64,000 bases of DNA from assembly GCA_018241725.1 (NCBI GenBank), contig JAFEDI010000079.1, positions 1 to 64,000 of the forward strand, written 5' to 3'. This DNA comes from Pseudomonadota bacterium (GTDB taxonomy: Bacteria > Pseudomonadota > Gammaproteobacteria > Burkholderiales > Rhodocyclaceae). Positions 44,364 through 55,086 of the stretch are shown here, one piece after another. The translations under genes and the position numbers were made by a program. Numbering within the stretch: position 1 is the first letter of the stretch; every line of letters starts with the position of its first letter. The notes beneath the pieces were generated by a model, which saw only the letters and a list, made by a program, of their open reading frames with translations, did not search any database and was not told where the DNA came from.

Positions 44364-44558
44364 ATGGCGGATTACGCAGCTAAGCTGAAAGAGCTGCTCG
44401 CAAACAAGGGCTGTTATTTCGAGCGACACGGAAAGGGCGATCACGATATTTGGTATAGCCCAATCACTGATCGCCGCTTTCCAGTTGATAGCAAAATCAA
44501 GTCTCGCCACACCGCAAATGGGGTTTTGAAACAAGCGGGGCTCGACAAAGAGTTTTAA
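44364..44558 (+). CDS. HicA-like mRNA interferase toxin
   Basis: A 64-residue double-stranded-RNA-binding-like protein. The typical Gly-x-His segment is present as KGDHDIWY, with histidine at about residue 29, the catalytic position in HicA. The final KSRHTANGVLKQAGL helix is also characteristic. ATG 44364 is preferred; GTG 44361 adds one residue. HicA cleaves mRNA when not bound by HicB. The pair lies at the tRNA-side end of the element, where it could help keep the element in the population. Confidence 0.85.
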   Translation: MADYAAKLKELLANKGCYFERHGKGDHDIWYSPITDRRFPVDSKIKSRHTANGVLKQAGLDKEF

Positions 44559-44578
44559 GCGGGTTTCGACTTTCCTGC

Positions 44579-44602
44579 AAGCCGCCTCCGGGGCGGCTTT
44601 TT
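44579..44602 (+). terminator. Terminator after hicBA
   Basis: Stem AAGCCGCC / GGCGGCTT with a 5-nt loop, followed by TTTTT. It starts 21 nt after the toxin stop codon. Confidence 0.85.
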
Positions 44603-44834
44603 CACGTCGGTTGCATGGCTACGCCTGATCAATGGTGGGGCCGTGTGGGAGGGCGCGAGCCCTGCCGGTTTCCTGTAGGCCGGTCTGCCAACCTGCACGG
44701 TTCCGCCACCCCATCTTGGCAGGTGGGGGCGGAGATTCAGACCGCACTCCAAGATGAGGCCAAAAAGCTGGAGGCAGAGTTGTCAAAGGAGGACACATCG
44801 CCGGCCCTCAATTTGAGGAGAAGCACGGAACCGA

Positions 44835-44856
44835 CCCGCCCCAGTGGCGGGTTTTT
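44835..44856 (+). terminator. Intrinsic terminator near the right end
   Basis: Stem CCCGCC / GGCGGG with loop CCAGT, followed by TTTTTCTTT. No gene directly upstream on the plus strand is recognised, so it may be a remnant of a lost gene or end a small transcript. Confidence 0.7.
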
Positions 44857-45022
44857 CTTTGGGGGCGGCGGTACGCACGAAGTTGGTACGCAGCCAGGTA
44901 CGCAGGGAATCGGCGGTACCCACAAAAACACACCTCGCACACTGTGAGCTACTGGCGACGATCTACCGGGCCGATTCAACCACTTTTTTTATGTGGGGCT
45001 GGATGATGGGTAGAAAGCAAAA

Positions 45023-45040
45023 ACGCCCCAAAAGGGGCGT
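45023..45040 (-). terminator. Terminator of tRNA-Ser(CGA)
   Basis: Stem ACGCCCC / GGGGCGT with a 4-nt loop. On the minus strand it is followed by a T5 tract and lies 15 nt past the tRNA end. Since it is inside the element boundary, it was probably brought in by the element. Confidence 0.8.
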
Positions 45041-45054
45041 CTTTACTGTGGTCT

Positions 45055-45144
45055 TGGCGGAAAGGGAGGGATTCGAACCCTCGATACGGAGAACCGTATA
45101 CCGGATTTCGAGTCCGGCGCATTCGACCACTCTGCCACCTTTCC
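45055..45144 (-). tRNA. tRNA-Ser(CGA)
   Basis: A 90-nt serine tRNA with encoded CCA. The acceptor stem is GGAAAGG/CCTTTCC, the discriminator is G, and the anticodon stem is CCGGA/TCCGG with loop CTCGAAA, giving anticodon CGA (codon UCG). A long variable arm and the T arm GAGGG-TTCGAAT-CCCTC complete the class II fold. It is the integration target of the neighbouring element and is on the same strand as serS, 500 nt away. Confidence 0.97.
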
Positions 45145-45187
45145 GCTCGAAGGGCGCCATTATATAGCACTTATCAGAAAAAGCCAG

Positions 45188-45553
45188 CTATTCGGCGATT
45201 TTTGTTTGTGCTGCGGTAAATTCCTCGTAAGCCCGTACGGCCTCTGCCGCATACATCAGGTTCGGCCCCCCTCCCATGTAGGTACAGATGGCCAGAGTCT
45301 CCATCAACTGTTCCCGAGTCACGCCTAGCCGGATCAAGGCCTTGACGTGGAAACCGATGCAGCCGTCGCATCGGGCAGCCACCCCGATCGCCAGCGCAAT
45401 GAGCTCCTTCTGCAGCGCAGTCAATGCCCCCGCCTTCATCGACTCCTTGGCCAGTGTGTTGAATGCACTCATGGTTTCCGGGATGTCGGATCGCAGCGTG
45501 GCGAGCCCCTTGGAAAGATCACCGGTAATTTGAGTGAAAGATTTGCTGCTCAT
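45188..45553 (-). CDS. Carboxymuconolactone decarboxylase/AhpD-like protein
   Basis: A 121-residue helical protein of the CMD family. The AhpD-like redox motif is CDGCIGFHVKAL, with two cysteines three apart and the relay histidine four residues on. That suggests peroxide-related disulfide chemistry rather than true decarboxylase activity. GGAGG precedes the ATG. A perfect palindrome in its promoter region indicates specific control. It sits alone between serS and the tRNA. Confidence 0.88.
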   Translation of the reverse strand: MSSKSFTQITGDLSKGLATLRSDIPETMSAFNTLAKESMKAGALTALQKELIALAIGVAARCDGCIGFHVKALIRLGVTREQLMETLAICTYMGGGPNLMYAAEAVRAYEEFTAAQTKIAE

Positions 45554-45568
45554 GGAGGGCCTCCAATA

Positions 45569-45592
45569 ATTAGTACATCAACAAGTACTAAT
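45569..45592. promoter_or_regulatory. Palindromic operator upstream of the AhpD-like gene
   Basis: ATTAGTAC, an 8-nt spacer, GTACTAAT: a perfect 8-bp inverted repeat 16 nt before the start codon. It overlaps the AT-rich TATATTAG segment, which on the minus strand could be the -10 box. It is the kind of site bound by a redox-sensing MarR- or HxlR-type repressor; no such regulator gene is adjacent. Confidence 0.65.
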
Positions 45593-45618
45593 ATATAGGA
45601 TGGACCCTGCCCTGAAAA

Positions 45619-45642
45619 CCGGGCAGACGCATGCCCGCCCGG
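45619..45642 (-). terminator. Terminator of serS
   Basis: Stem CCGGGC / GCCCGG with a 12-nt loop, 11 nt beyond the serS stop. On the minus strand it ends in TTTTC; on the plus strand it ends in CTTTTTTT, so it can work in both directions. Confidence 0.65.
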
Positions 45643-45652
45643 CTTTTTTTCA

Positions 45653-47205
<1,553 letters not shown>

Positions 47206-47469
47206 ATGTTGTCCATCCGCGACTGCCTGGATTACTGCGACCTGACCGACGAAGACGTTGCCATCATCGCCGAACACCATGACATTCCAGAGGTAGCGGC
47301 TGCCCAGATCGCCTGTGGCTTGGTGCAGACGCCCGAAGGAACACTGATGCTGACCCAGTTCATGCGCGAGTTGGTGGACGAAGCCGAGGAAAGCGGCGAC
47401 CGCAGCCGGGCGCAGCGTTTCCGCGCAGCCCGCGACCGCTTCATGGCCAGCCATCCGATCTCGCACTAA
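47206..47469 (+). CDS. Small conserved acidic protein of unknown function
   Basis: An 87-residue helical protein. It starts LSIRDCLDYCDLTDEDVAIIAEHHDIPEVAAAQIACGL and ends with a basic helix (RSRAQRFRAARDRF). I recognise similar short proteins from betaproteobacteria but know no function. AAGGAG precedes the ATG. Its end overlaps the rarA stop by four bases in convergent orientation. Confidence 0.7.
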   Translation: MLSIRDCLDYCDLTDEDVAIIAEHHDIPEVAAAQIACGLVQTPEGTLMLTQFMRELVDEAEESGDRSRAQRFRAARDRFMASHPISH

Positions 47470-48794
47470 GCACTACCGTCGCCTGCGCGGGCCTCATAGT
47501 CCCGATCCAGTTCGCGCAGGCGGGCCAGTTTTTCGGCAATCTTCGCTTCCATACCCCGGTCGGCCGGTACGTACCAGCCCGGCTTCGCCATCCCCTCCGG
47601 AAAGTAGTTCTCCCCCGCAGCATAGGCGCCGGGCTCGTCGTGGGCGTAGCGGTAGGCCTTGCCGTAACCCAGCTCCTTCATGAGCTTGGTGGGCGCATTA
47701 CGCAGGTGGATCGGTACCGGACGCGACACATCGTCGGCAACAAACTTACGGGCCGCATTATACGCCTTGTACACCGCGTTCGATTTGGCTGCGCAGGCCA
47801 GGAAAACGGCCGCTTGAGCCAGCGCCAGTTCGCCTTCCGGCGAGCCGAGCCGCTCATACGTGGAGCAGGCGTTCAGGCAGATTTCCAGCGCCCGCGGATC
47901 AGCCAGGCCGATGTCCTCGATCGCCATACGCACCAAGCGCCGCCCCATGTAAAGCGGCTCGGCGCCACCGTCGAGCATGCGGCACAGCCAGTACAGCGCT
48001 GCGTCCGGATCAGAGCCGCGCACCGATTTGTGCAGCGCCGAGATCTGGTCGTAGAAGGCTTCACCGCCCTTGTCGAAACGGCGCAGGTTGCGGGACAGGG
48101 CTTCGTCAATGAAGGCCGGCGTAACGGGATTGACGCCCGCCGTCGTCGCAGCCGTCTGCACCTGCTCGAGCAGATTGAGCATGCGCCGCGCGTCTCCATC
48201 GGCAAAGCCGGTCAGGCGGTCGCGGGCATCGTCCTCGAAAACCAGTTCTGGACATGCAAAGACGCGGGCCCGCTCAAAGAGCTCGCCCAGTTCCTCGGCA
48301 TTCAAGGGCTCTAGCACATAGACCGCGGCTCGCGACAGCAGCGCCGAATTCACCTCGAAGGACGGATTCTCGGTGGTCGCCCCGACCAGCGTGACCAAGC
48401 CCTGCTCCACGTAGGGCAGGAAGGCGTCCTGCTGGGCCTTGTTGAAGCGATGCACCTCGTCGACGAAGAGGATCGTGTGGCGCCCGCGGGTGCGCGCCAC
48501 CTCGGCCTGGGCGATCGCCTCGCGGATGTCTTTGACGCCCGAGAACACCGCCGACAGCGCCGTGAACTCCGCGTCGAAGGATTTCGCCATCAGGCGCGCC
48601 AGCGTCGTCTTGCCGACGCCCGGCGGGCCCCACAGGATCATCGAGTGCGGCTTGCCGGACTGGAAAGCCAGCGCCAGCGGCTTACCCGGCCCGAGCAGGT
48701 GCTTCTGGCCAATGACCTCGGTGATCGTCTTGGGCCGCATGGCCTCCGCCAGCGGCAGGCGCGGCGGGTCGAGGGCGTCGAAAAGATCAGCCAT
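47466..48794 (-). CDS. rarA: Replication-associated recombination protein A (MgsA)
   Basis: A 442-residue AAA+ ATPase. It has Walker A GPPGVGKTTLA, Walker B ILFVDEVHRFNKAQQDAFLP, the sensor GATTENPSFEVNSALLSR, and the C-terminal tetramerisation part ending YFPEGM. RarA acts at stalled replication forks. The lolA-rarA-serS order is conserved in many proteobacteria and is present here on one strand, with ftsK before lolA. Confidence 0.96.
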   Translation of the reverse strand: MADLFDALDPPRLPLAEAMRPKTITEVIGQKHLLGPGKPLALAFQSGKPHSMILWGPPGVGKTTLARLMAKSFDAEFTALSAVFSGVKDIREAIAQAEVARTRGRHTILFVDEVHRFNKAQQDAFLPYVEQGLVTLVGATTENPSFEVNSALLSRAAVYVLEPLNAEELGELFERARVFACPELVFEDDARDRLTGFADGDARRMLNLLEQVQTAATTAGVNPVTPAFIDEALSRNLRRFDKGGEAFYDQISALHKSVRGSDPDAALYWLCRMLDGGAEPLYMGRRLVRMAIEDIGLADPRALEICLNACSTYERLGSPEGELALAQAAVFLACAAKSNAVYKAYNAARKFVADDVSRPVPIHLRNAPTKLMKELGYGKAYRYAHDEPGAYAAGENYFPEGMAKPGWYVPADRGMEAKIAEKLARLRELDRDYEARAGDGSA

Positions 48795-48809
48795 GAAGGA
48801 TTTGCGGGC

Positions 48810-49439
48810 TCACTCACCGACCAGGTCGGCGCCCTTCGGCGGCACGAAGCGGAACAGCCCGGCATCCAGCGCCGGATTACGCTCCATGTGGCCGAAGTTC
48901 AGCGACGTGGTTTGGCCAAAGTTGTCGTTGAGGATCATCGCTTTCAGCTGCCCTCCGGCAAAGCCCATGCGAATGCGCTCGAAGCTGCTGTCACTGGCCT
49001 TCGGCGTCGCCTCAACCCATTCCAGGCCGTCGGCGCTGCCGGCATCCTTCAACACGAAGTTCTTGTCGAGGGAATTATCACCGGCCAGGATCGCCGCCGG
49101 AGTCGTGCCGAGGGCCTGGCCGAGCTTCTTGGTGGTGACCTGGTTGAGCTCCTGGTCGTAGGCCCACAGCTTGCTGCCGTCGCCCACCAGCAACTGGGCG
49201 TAGGGCTTCTCGTAGGTCCACCGGAACTTGCCGGGACGCGCAAAGGCAAAGGTACCGGCGGCCTGCTGGGGCTTGCGGCCCGATTTGGACATAACCTGCT
49301 GAGTGAAACTACCCTTGGCGCTGCGGGTGCCTTCCATGAACTGCTTGAGTTGGCCTAGCGCATCGGCACGGGCCGAACCGGCTGCAAGCAGCAACGCGAG
49401 CCCGAGGGCGCGCAGGGTGTGGGTACGGCGGATCATCAT
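48810..49439 (-). CDS. lolA: Outer-membrane lipoprotein carrier protein LolA
   Basis: A 209-residue periplasmic chaperone. It has a signal peptide (1-25, ending GSARA), then the LolA half-barrel ([39 protein letters not shown]). LolA ferries lipoproteins from the LolCDE complex to LolB. It overlaps the ftsK stop by four bases and is followed by rarA after 15 nt. Confidence 0.95.
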   Translation of the reverse strand: MMIRRTHTLRALGLALLLAAGSARADALGQLKQFMEGTRSAKGSFTQQVMSKSGRKPQQAAGTFAFARPGKFRWTYEKPYAQLLVGDGSKLWAYDQELNQVTTKKLGQALGTTPAAILAGDNSLDKNFVLKDAGSADGLEWVEATPKASDSSFERIRMGFAGGQLKAMILNDNFGQTTSLNFGHMERNPALDAGLFRFVPPKGADLVGE

Positions 49440-51727
49440 TCTCCTTCGCGGGCTGGAGCAACCACTTCCCGGTTGCCATTGGAGCCCATCGGCGTAACCA
49501 GGCCGGAGCGCTCCATCTGTTCGATCAGGCGTGCTGCACGGTTGTAACCGATGCGCAGGTGGCGCTGGACCAGGGAAATCGACGGCCGGCGGGTCTTGAC
49601 AACGATCTCCACGGCCTGGTCGTAGAGCGGGTCGGCCTCGCTGCCCTCCCCACCTTCACCACCGCCGAGCAGATCGCCGCCCTCCTCTTCGGACGGCGTC
49701 AGCACACCCTCGATGTAGTCCGGCTCGCCGGTGGACTTGAGGAACTCGACCACCTTGTGGACCTCATCGTCCGCCACGAAAGCACCGTGGGCACGGGTCG
49801 GCAGGCCGGTACCCGGCGCCAGATACAGCATGTCACCCATGCCCAGCAGGCTCTCCGCGCCCATCTGGTCGAGAATGGTGCGGGAGTCGATCTTGCTGGA
49901 AACCTGGAAGGCCATGCGGGTCGGGATGTTGGCCTTGATGAGGCCGGTGATCACGTCCACGCTGGGGCGCTGGGTGGCGAGGATCAGGTGGATGCCGGCG
50001 GCACGGGCCTTTTGTGCCAGGCGGGCGATGAGCTCCTCGATCTTCTTGCCGACGACCATCATCAGGTCGGCCAGCTCGTCGATGACCACAACGATGTAGG
50101 GCAGCTTATCGAGGGGTTCGGGACTGTCCGGGGTGATCGAGAACGGGTTCTTCAGCGGCGCACCGGCCTTGATCGCCTCGGCCACCGCCTTGTTGTAGCC
50201 GGCCAGGTTGCGCACGCCGACCGCAGACATCAGCTTGTAGCGCTTCTCCATCTCCGCCACGCACCAGTTGAGCGCGTTGGCGGCGTGCTTCATGTCCGTG
50301 ACGACCGGTGCCAGCAGGTGCGGAATGCCCTCGTAGATGGACAATTCGAGCATCTTCGGATCGACGAGGATCAGGCGCACATCGCTCGGCTCGGACTTGT
50401 AGAGCAGCGACAGGATCATCGCGTTGATCCCCACCGACTTGCCCGAACCGGTGGTACCCGCCACCAGCAGGTGCGGCGTCTTGGCGATGTCCGCCACCAG
50501 CGGCTGGCCGCCGATGTCCTTGCCCAGCGCCACGGTCAGCGGCGAGGTCATGTCGTGGTAAGCACGGGAGCCGAGGATCTCCGACAGGCGCACGGTCTGG
50601 CGCTTGGAATTGGGCAGTTCCAATGCCATGCAAGCCTTGCCCGGCACCGTCTCGACGACCCGGATGCTGACCAGCGACAGCGCCCGCGCCAGGTCCTTGG
50701 CCAGATTGACGACCTGGCTACCCTTCACGCCGACCGCCGGTTCGATCTCGAAACGGGTAATCACCGGGCCCGGATAGGCCGCCAGCACTTTCACCTCAAC
50801 GCCGAAATCGGCCAGCTTGCGCTCAATCAGGCGGGACGTGAATTCCAACGTCTCGACGGAAGGCGGCTCCACGTCGTGGGACGGTTCATCGAGCAAGGAC
50901 AGCGGCGGCAACGTACCACCGGGCAGTTCGGTAAAGAGATGCGGCTGCCGCTCCTTCTCGACCCGCTCCGACTTCTCGACCTTCACCACCGCAGGCTCGA
51001 TGCGGACCGGGGGCGGAGGCTCGACCTCCTCCTTTTTGCGCTTGGTTTCTACCACCTCCTCGCGCTTCTGTGCCACCTCGCGACCGACACGGCGGTCCTC
51101 CCAGGTCTGGAAGCCGTTGGTGGCGAAGATCCACAGCCGCTCCAGGCCGGTGCCGAGCAGTTCGGAAGCCTCGACCCAGCTCACCCCTGAGAACAAGCTC
51201 AGGCCACCCGCGATCGTACCGAGCAACAACAGCGTTCCACCAGTGAAGCCCAGGTATTGCAGCACCAGATTGCCGAGTTCGATGCCGATCACGCCACCGG
51301 GATCGAGAGGCAGCGCTGCCTTGATTGAGTGGAAGCGCATCGCTTCCAGCCCGCTGCTGGCGATCAACACCATCAGGAATCCGACGACGACGATGAGCAG
51401 GGAGCGCCGGTCGGCCCCGAACATCAGCTTCAAGCGCCGGAAGCCGATAGCCAGGCCGAAGCCAAGGAACGCCACCCACCACCAGGCCGACACGCCGAAC
51501 AGGTAGAGCAGCAGATCCGACAGCCACGCGCCGAAACGACCTCCCGGATTGCTGACGCGCTCCACCTGCACGGCGTGGGACCAGCCGGGATCGGCCTTGG
51601 AATAGCCGAACAGGATCATCGAGAAATACAGGGCCAGTACGCCGAGGAACAGCCAGCGGGCTTCCTGCAACAGGCTGGCGATCTTTTCGGGCAGCGGAAG
51701 CGGGCGGGTGGAGGGAAGTTCTGACAT
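49436..51727 (-). CDS. ftsK: DNA translocase FtsK
   Basis: A 763-residue protein. Four membrane helices in the first 170 residues anchor it at the septum. A short charged linker follows, then the motor ([19 protein letters not shown] Walker [17 protein letters not shown] Walker B) and the gamma winged helix ([32 protein letters not shown]) that reads KOPS. The linker is short compared with E. coli. ATG 51727 is preferred over GTG 51748. Its role is chromosome dimer resolution at division. Confidence 0.95.
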   Translation of the reverse strand: MSELPSTRPLPLPEKIASLLQEARWLFLGVLALYFSMILFGYSKADPGWSHAVQVERVSNPGGRFGAWLSDLLLYLFGVSAWWWVAFLGFGLAIGFRRLKLMFGADRRSLLIVVVGFLMVLIASSGLEAMRFHSIKAALPLDPGGVIGIELGNLVLQYLGFTGGTLLLLGTIAGGLSLFSGVSWVEASELLGTGLERLWIFATNGFQTWEDRRVGREVAQKREEVVETKRKKEEVEPPPPVRIEPAVVKVEKSERVEKERQPHLFTELPGGTLPPLSLLDEPSHDVEPPSVETLEFTSRLIERKLADFGVEVKVLAAYPGPVITRFEIEPAVGVKGSQVVNLAKDLARALSLVSIRVVETVPGKACMALELPNSKRQTVRLSEILGSRAYHDMTSPLTVALGKDIGGQPLVADIAKTPHLLVAGTTGSGKSVGINAMILSLLYKSEPSDVRLILVDPKMLELSIYEGIPHLLAPVVTDMKHAANALNWCVAEMEKRYKLMSAVGVRNLAGYNKAVAEAIKAGAPLKNPFSITPDSPEPLDKLPYIVVVIDELADLMMVVGKKIEELIARLAQKARAAGIHLILATQRPSVDVITGLIKANIPTRMAFQVSSKIDSRTILDQMGAESLLGMGDMLYLAPGTGLPTRAHGAFVADDEVHKVVEFLKSTGEPDYIEGVLTPSEEEGGDLLGGGEGGEGSEADPLYDQAVEIVVKTRRPSISLVQRHLRIGYNRAARLIEQMERSGLVTPMGSNGNREVVAPAREGE

Positions 51728-51773
51728 GGTTCGGCGAGGGTCGGGCACTACGGAAGCGATACCAAAAAAGCAA

Positions 51774-51796
51774 AAGCGCGGCTCTTCACCGCGCTT
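51774..51796 (-). terminator. Terminator downstream of the second Crp/Fnr gene
   Basis: Stem AAGCGCGG / CCGCGCTT with a 7-nt loop. On the minus strand it is followed by TTGCTTTTTT. It separates this regulator from ftsK. Confidence 0.85.
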
Positions 51797-51871
51797 CGAT
51801 TATAAACCAGGGTCTCTGGTCGTCCCTTCCCCGTCCGTTTGCGAATACGTAAGGAAGGATTTCCTGACCTG

Positions 51872-52543
51872 TCACAAGTCGTAGATCTTCTCCCTCAGGA
51901 TCACACCGCCGTCGGTTTCCTCGATCAGGCCACGCAGCCCCAGGTCCTTCATGACCCGGCTGACCATCTCGCGGGAAGCTCCGATCATCTTGGCGATGTC
52001 CTGCTTGGAGATCTTCTTCTTCACCACCTTCACACCATCGATCTCCTCCGACATCTCGAGGAGCAGGCGCGCCACCCGGCCATAGACGTCCATCAGGGCC
52101 AGGCTCTCGATCTTGCGGTCGGCATCGCGCAGGCGGCGGGTGAGGTTGCACATGACGTGCCAGGAAAGCTCGAAGTTGTCCTGCATCAGGCGCTTGAAGT
52201 CGGACTTGGCGATCGTGACCAGGTCGGACGGCGCCACCGCCACCACCGACGCGGAACGGGGACTGTCGTCCAGCACGCCCATTTCGCCGAACATTTCCCC
52301 CTGCCCCAGGATGGTCAGGATCACTTCGCGGCCGTCTTCGTCGCTGACCATCACCTTCAGGTTGCCGGTAAGCACGAAATACACGAAATCGGTACGGTCG
52401 CCTTCATGAACGACGGCGGCCCCCCGCGCTACGCGCCGCATCATCGCCACGCGTGCCACGGTAGCCAGCCGCTCGTCGCTCAGGCCCTGGAAGATCGGGA
52501 AGGTCCTCAGGGCAATGGTAGACACTGAGCTGGTGACGGTCAT
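51872..52543 (-). CDS. Crp/Fnr-family transcriptional regulator
   Basis: A 223-residue regulator with a cyclic-nucleotide-binding domain (GQGEMFGEMGVLDDSPRSASVVAV, about 78-101), a dimer helix, and a winged helix with ISKQDIAKMIGASREMVSRVMKDL. The R-E-M-V-S-R recognition helix is Crp-like rather than Fnr-like, and no N-terminal cysteine cluster exists. The GEMFGEMGVLDDSPRSA phosphate-binding cassette is well conserved, so cAMP or a related nucleotide may bind. It is divergent from trxB. Confidence 0.9.
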   Translation of the reverse strand: MTVTSSVSTIALRTFPIFQGLSDERLATVARVAMMRRVARGAAVVHEGDRTDFVYFVLTGNLKVMVSDEDGREVILTILGQGEMFGEMGVLDDSPRSASVVAVAPSDLVTIAKSDFKRLMQDNFELSWHVMCNLTRRLRDADRKIESLALMDVYGRVARLLLEMSEEIDGVKVVKKKISKQDIAKMIGASREMVSRVMKDLGLRGLIEETDGGVILREKIYDL

Positions 52544-52657
52544 AAGGCCTCTCCTCGGCGGGACACTGATTAATTTCTCGGCGACGTGACAAAATTGTCG
52601 TTCAACTTCTGCGATTAAGTATAAATCAAACTGACGTCATATCACCCTCGGCGGTGA

Positions 52658-53716
<1,059 letters not shown>

Positions 53717-53736
53717 AACGGCCCGCATGCCCCCTA

Positions 53737-53763
53737 ACGGACCGGGGCAACCCGGTCCGTTTC
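53737..53763 (+). terminator. Terminator of trxB
   Basis: A perfect 10-bp stem ACGGACCGGG / CCCGGTCCGT with loop GCAA and a short TTT tail, 20 nt after the stop. Confidence 0.75.
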
Positions 53764-53789
53764 CATTTGGATCTCCGCATTTCACCACC

Positions 53790-54791
53790 ATGGCCAAGGA
53801 CAAGCGCCCCGCCGGACTCGACGCCCTCAAGGCGATCCGGCACCAGGTACCGAACAGCACGCTGAAGACGATCATCGCCCGTCCCGTGGCAGCGCCGGCA
53901 CGCCCGTCGGCAATGGAGTTGCCCCCCGAAGACGACGCGACCTTCTTCCGCAAACAGGTCGGCGTGCTGCAAGCCGTACGCGGCCAGGACCGGGCCGAGA
54001 TCAACAAGCCCAAGCCTGTCCCAAAGCCCCGCCCGCAGATCATCGAGCCGGAGCCGGAAGCTCCGCGCCGGCCCCGGCGCGTCGACGAGAACGATCCGTC
54101 AGCGGTGTTCCGCGCGGCCCTCGGCGACATCGCCCCGATCAAGGACTTCAACCGCGTCGACCTGAGCGGCCAGCGCCAGCAGGCCAATCCCCAGGTCCGC
54201 GCGCTTGAGGGCTGGGAAGCCCCCGCAGCCGCCATCGACGAGCGCATACTGCACGACCCTGCAGAACTATTCCGCCACATCGCCGGCAAGGTCGCCCCGC
54301 TGAAGGACAAGAACCTCGCCACGGTGGACAAGCCGACGCCTTCCCCCCTGCCGCGCAAGCGCGAAGAGGATGAGCGGGAAGTCCTGCGCGAAGCGCTGGA
54401 AACCCCGTTGAGCTTCGAGGACCGCCTCGACATGGGCGACGAAGCCGCCTATCTGCGCGTCGGCATGCCTCGCCGGGTCCTCACCGACCTGCGCCGCGGG
54501 CGCTGGGTGGTACAGGGCGAACTCGACCTGCACGGCCTGACCCGCGACGAAGCTCGCGCAGCCCTCTCCCATTTCATCGCCCAAGCCGTGCTGCAGGGCC
54601 GCCGCTGCCTGCGGGTGATCCACGGCAAGGGCCACGGTTCGCCGGGCCGCATCCCGGTCCTCAAGCACCTGTCCCGTGGCTGGCTGGCCCAGCGCGAGGA
54701 CATCCTTGCCTTCTGTCAAGCCCGCCCCCATGACGGTGGCGACGGTGCGCTGCTGGTACTGCTGCAAGCCGGAAGCGCCACGCGCAGCTGA
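53790..54791 (+). CDS. Smr-domain protein
   Basis: A 333-residue protein. The first 235 residues are charged and low in conservation, with KPKPVPKPRPQIIEPEPE. The Smr domain is at about 248-325: GELDLHGLTRDEARAALSHFI and RCLRVIHGKGHGSPG, which hold the D-x-H and H-G-x-G motifs. Smr domains cut or bind nucleic acids, for instance at collided ribosomes or in DNA recombination. The frame extends upstream, but MAKDKRPAGLD is chosen. It is separated from trxB by a terminator. Confidence 0.88.
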   Translation: MAKDKRPAGLDALKAIRHQVPNSTLKTIIARPVAAPARPSAMELPPEDDATFFRKQVGVLQAVRGQDRAEINKPKPVPKPRPQIIEPEPEAPRRPRRVDENDPSAVFRAALGDIAPIKDFNRVDLSGQRQQANPQVRALEGWEAPAAAIDERILHDPAELFRHIAGKVAPLKDKNLATVDKPTPSPLPRKREEDEREVLREALETPLSFEDRLDMGDEAAYLRVGMPRRVLTDLRRGRWVVQGELDLHGLTRDEARAALSHFIAQAVLQGRRCLRVIHGKGHGSPGRIPVLKHLSRGWLAQREDILAFCQARPHDGGDGALLVLLQAGSATRS

Positions 54792-55086
54792 CGCCTCGTC
54801 CGGCGCTTCCAGGGCACGCAATCCCCCGGAAAATCCGCTTTTATTTCAGTAAGTTCTAATACGCTTAAGTAGATTTCGGGGTTTTCGCCGCTTTCTTCAA
54901 AGCTATTCGGCGATTCTTGCCCGCCGTCAATTTTTTTCCGTGTCCGCCCCCCTACAGTGCGCTGCGACAGATTGCCGCAGGGGCAGAGCGCCATGACCGG
55001 CGCCCATCCCCGCCTGGTCTGGAAATGCAGCCCGCATTGCGCGGCCCGCTCGCACTCAGCTTAGGGACATACGGAGACCATCTACA
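54792..55086. other. Control region upstream of nosZ
   Basis: 295 nt without a gene. The part 54835-54945 is AT-rich. I searched it by eye for TTGAT-N4-ATCAA and found no good match, although nos genes are normally under Fnr/Dnr control. No terminator for the Smr gene is obvious. TACGGAGA before the ATG is the nosZ ribosome-binding site. Confidence 0.5.

Larger units (their letters stand above)
44559..45054. other. Right end of the element, no supported gene
   Basis: About 500 nt. It contains two intrinsic terminators (listed separately) and repeated GGTACGCA octamers at 44870, 44885 and 44897, with a variant GGTACCCA near 44915. The only long open frame (44615-44947) crosses both terminator regions and is Gly/Pro-rich, so it is not accepted. 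The octamers might be integrase or excisionase arm sites. Confidence 0.5.
37442..45068. mobile_element. Integrated element in tRNA-Ser(CGA), satellite-like
   Basis: The 14-bp sequence TGGCGGAAAGGGAG occurs at 37442-37455 and again as the 3' end of the tRNA-Ser gene (45055-45068). Between the copies lie a tyrosine integrase gene at the left end, an AlpA-like regulator, a Toprim/DUF927 replication operon, two zinc-motif proteins and a toxin-antitoxin pair. No structural phage, transposase, relaxase or conjugation gene is visible. The tRNA remains whole because the element restores its 3' end. The terminator next to the tRNA (45023-45040) would then be supplied by the element. Confidence 0.82.

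Noticed and set aside
44615-44947. 110-residue open frame at the right end of the element
   Set aside because: It crosses two intrinsic terminator regions and has Gly/Pro/Thr-rich composition with no recognisable motif; its first third overlaps the attachment-proximal non-coding region.
49559-51190. 543-residue plus-strand frame opposite ftsK
   Set aside because: Antisense shadow rich in His, Arg and Gln; ftsK on the minus strand has all expected motifs.
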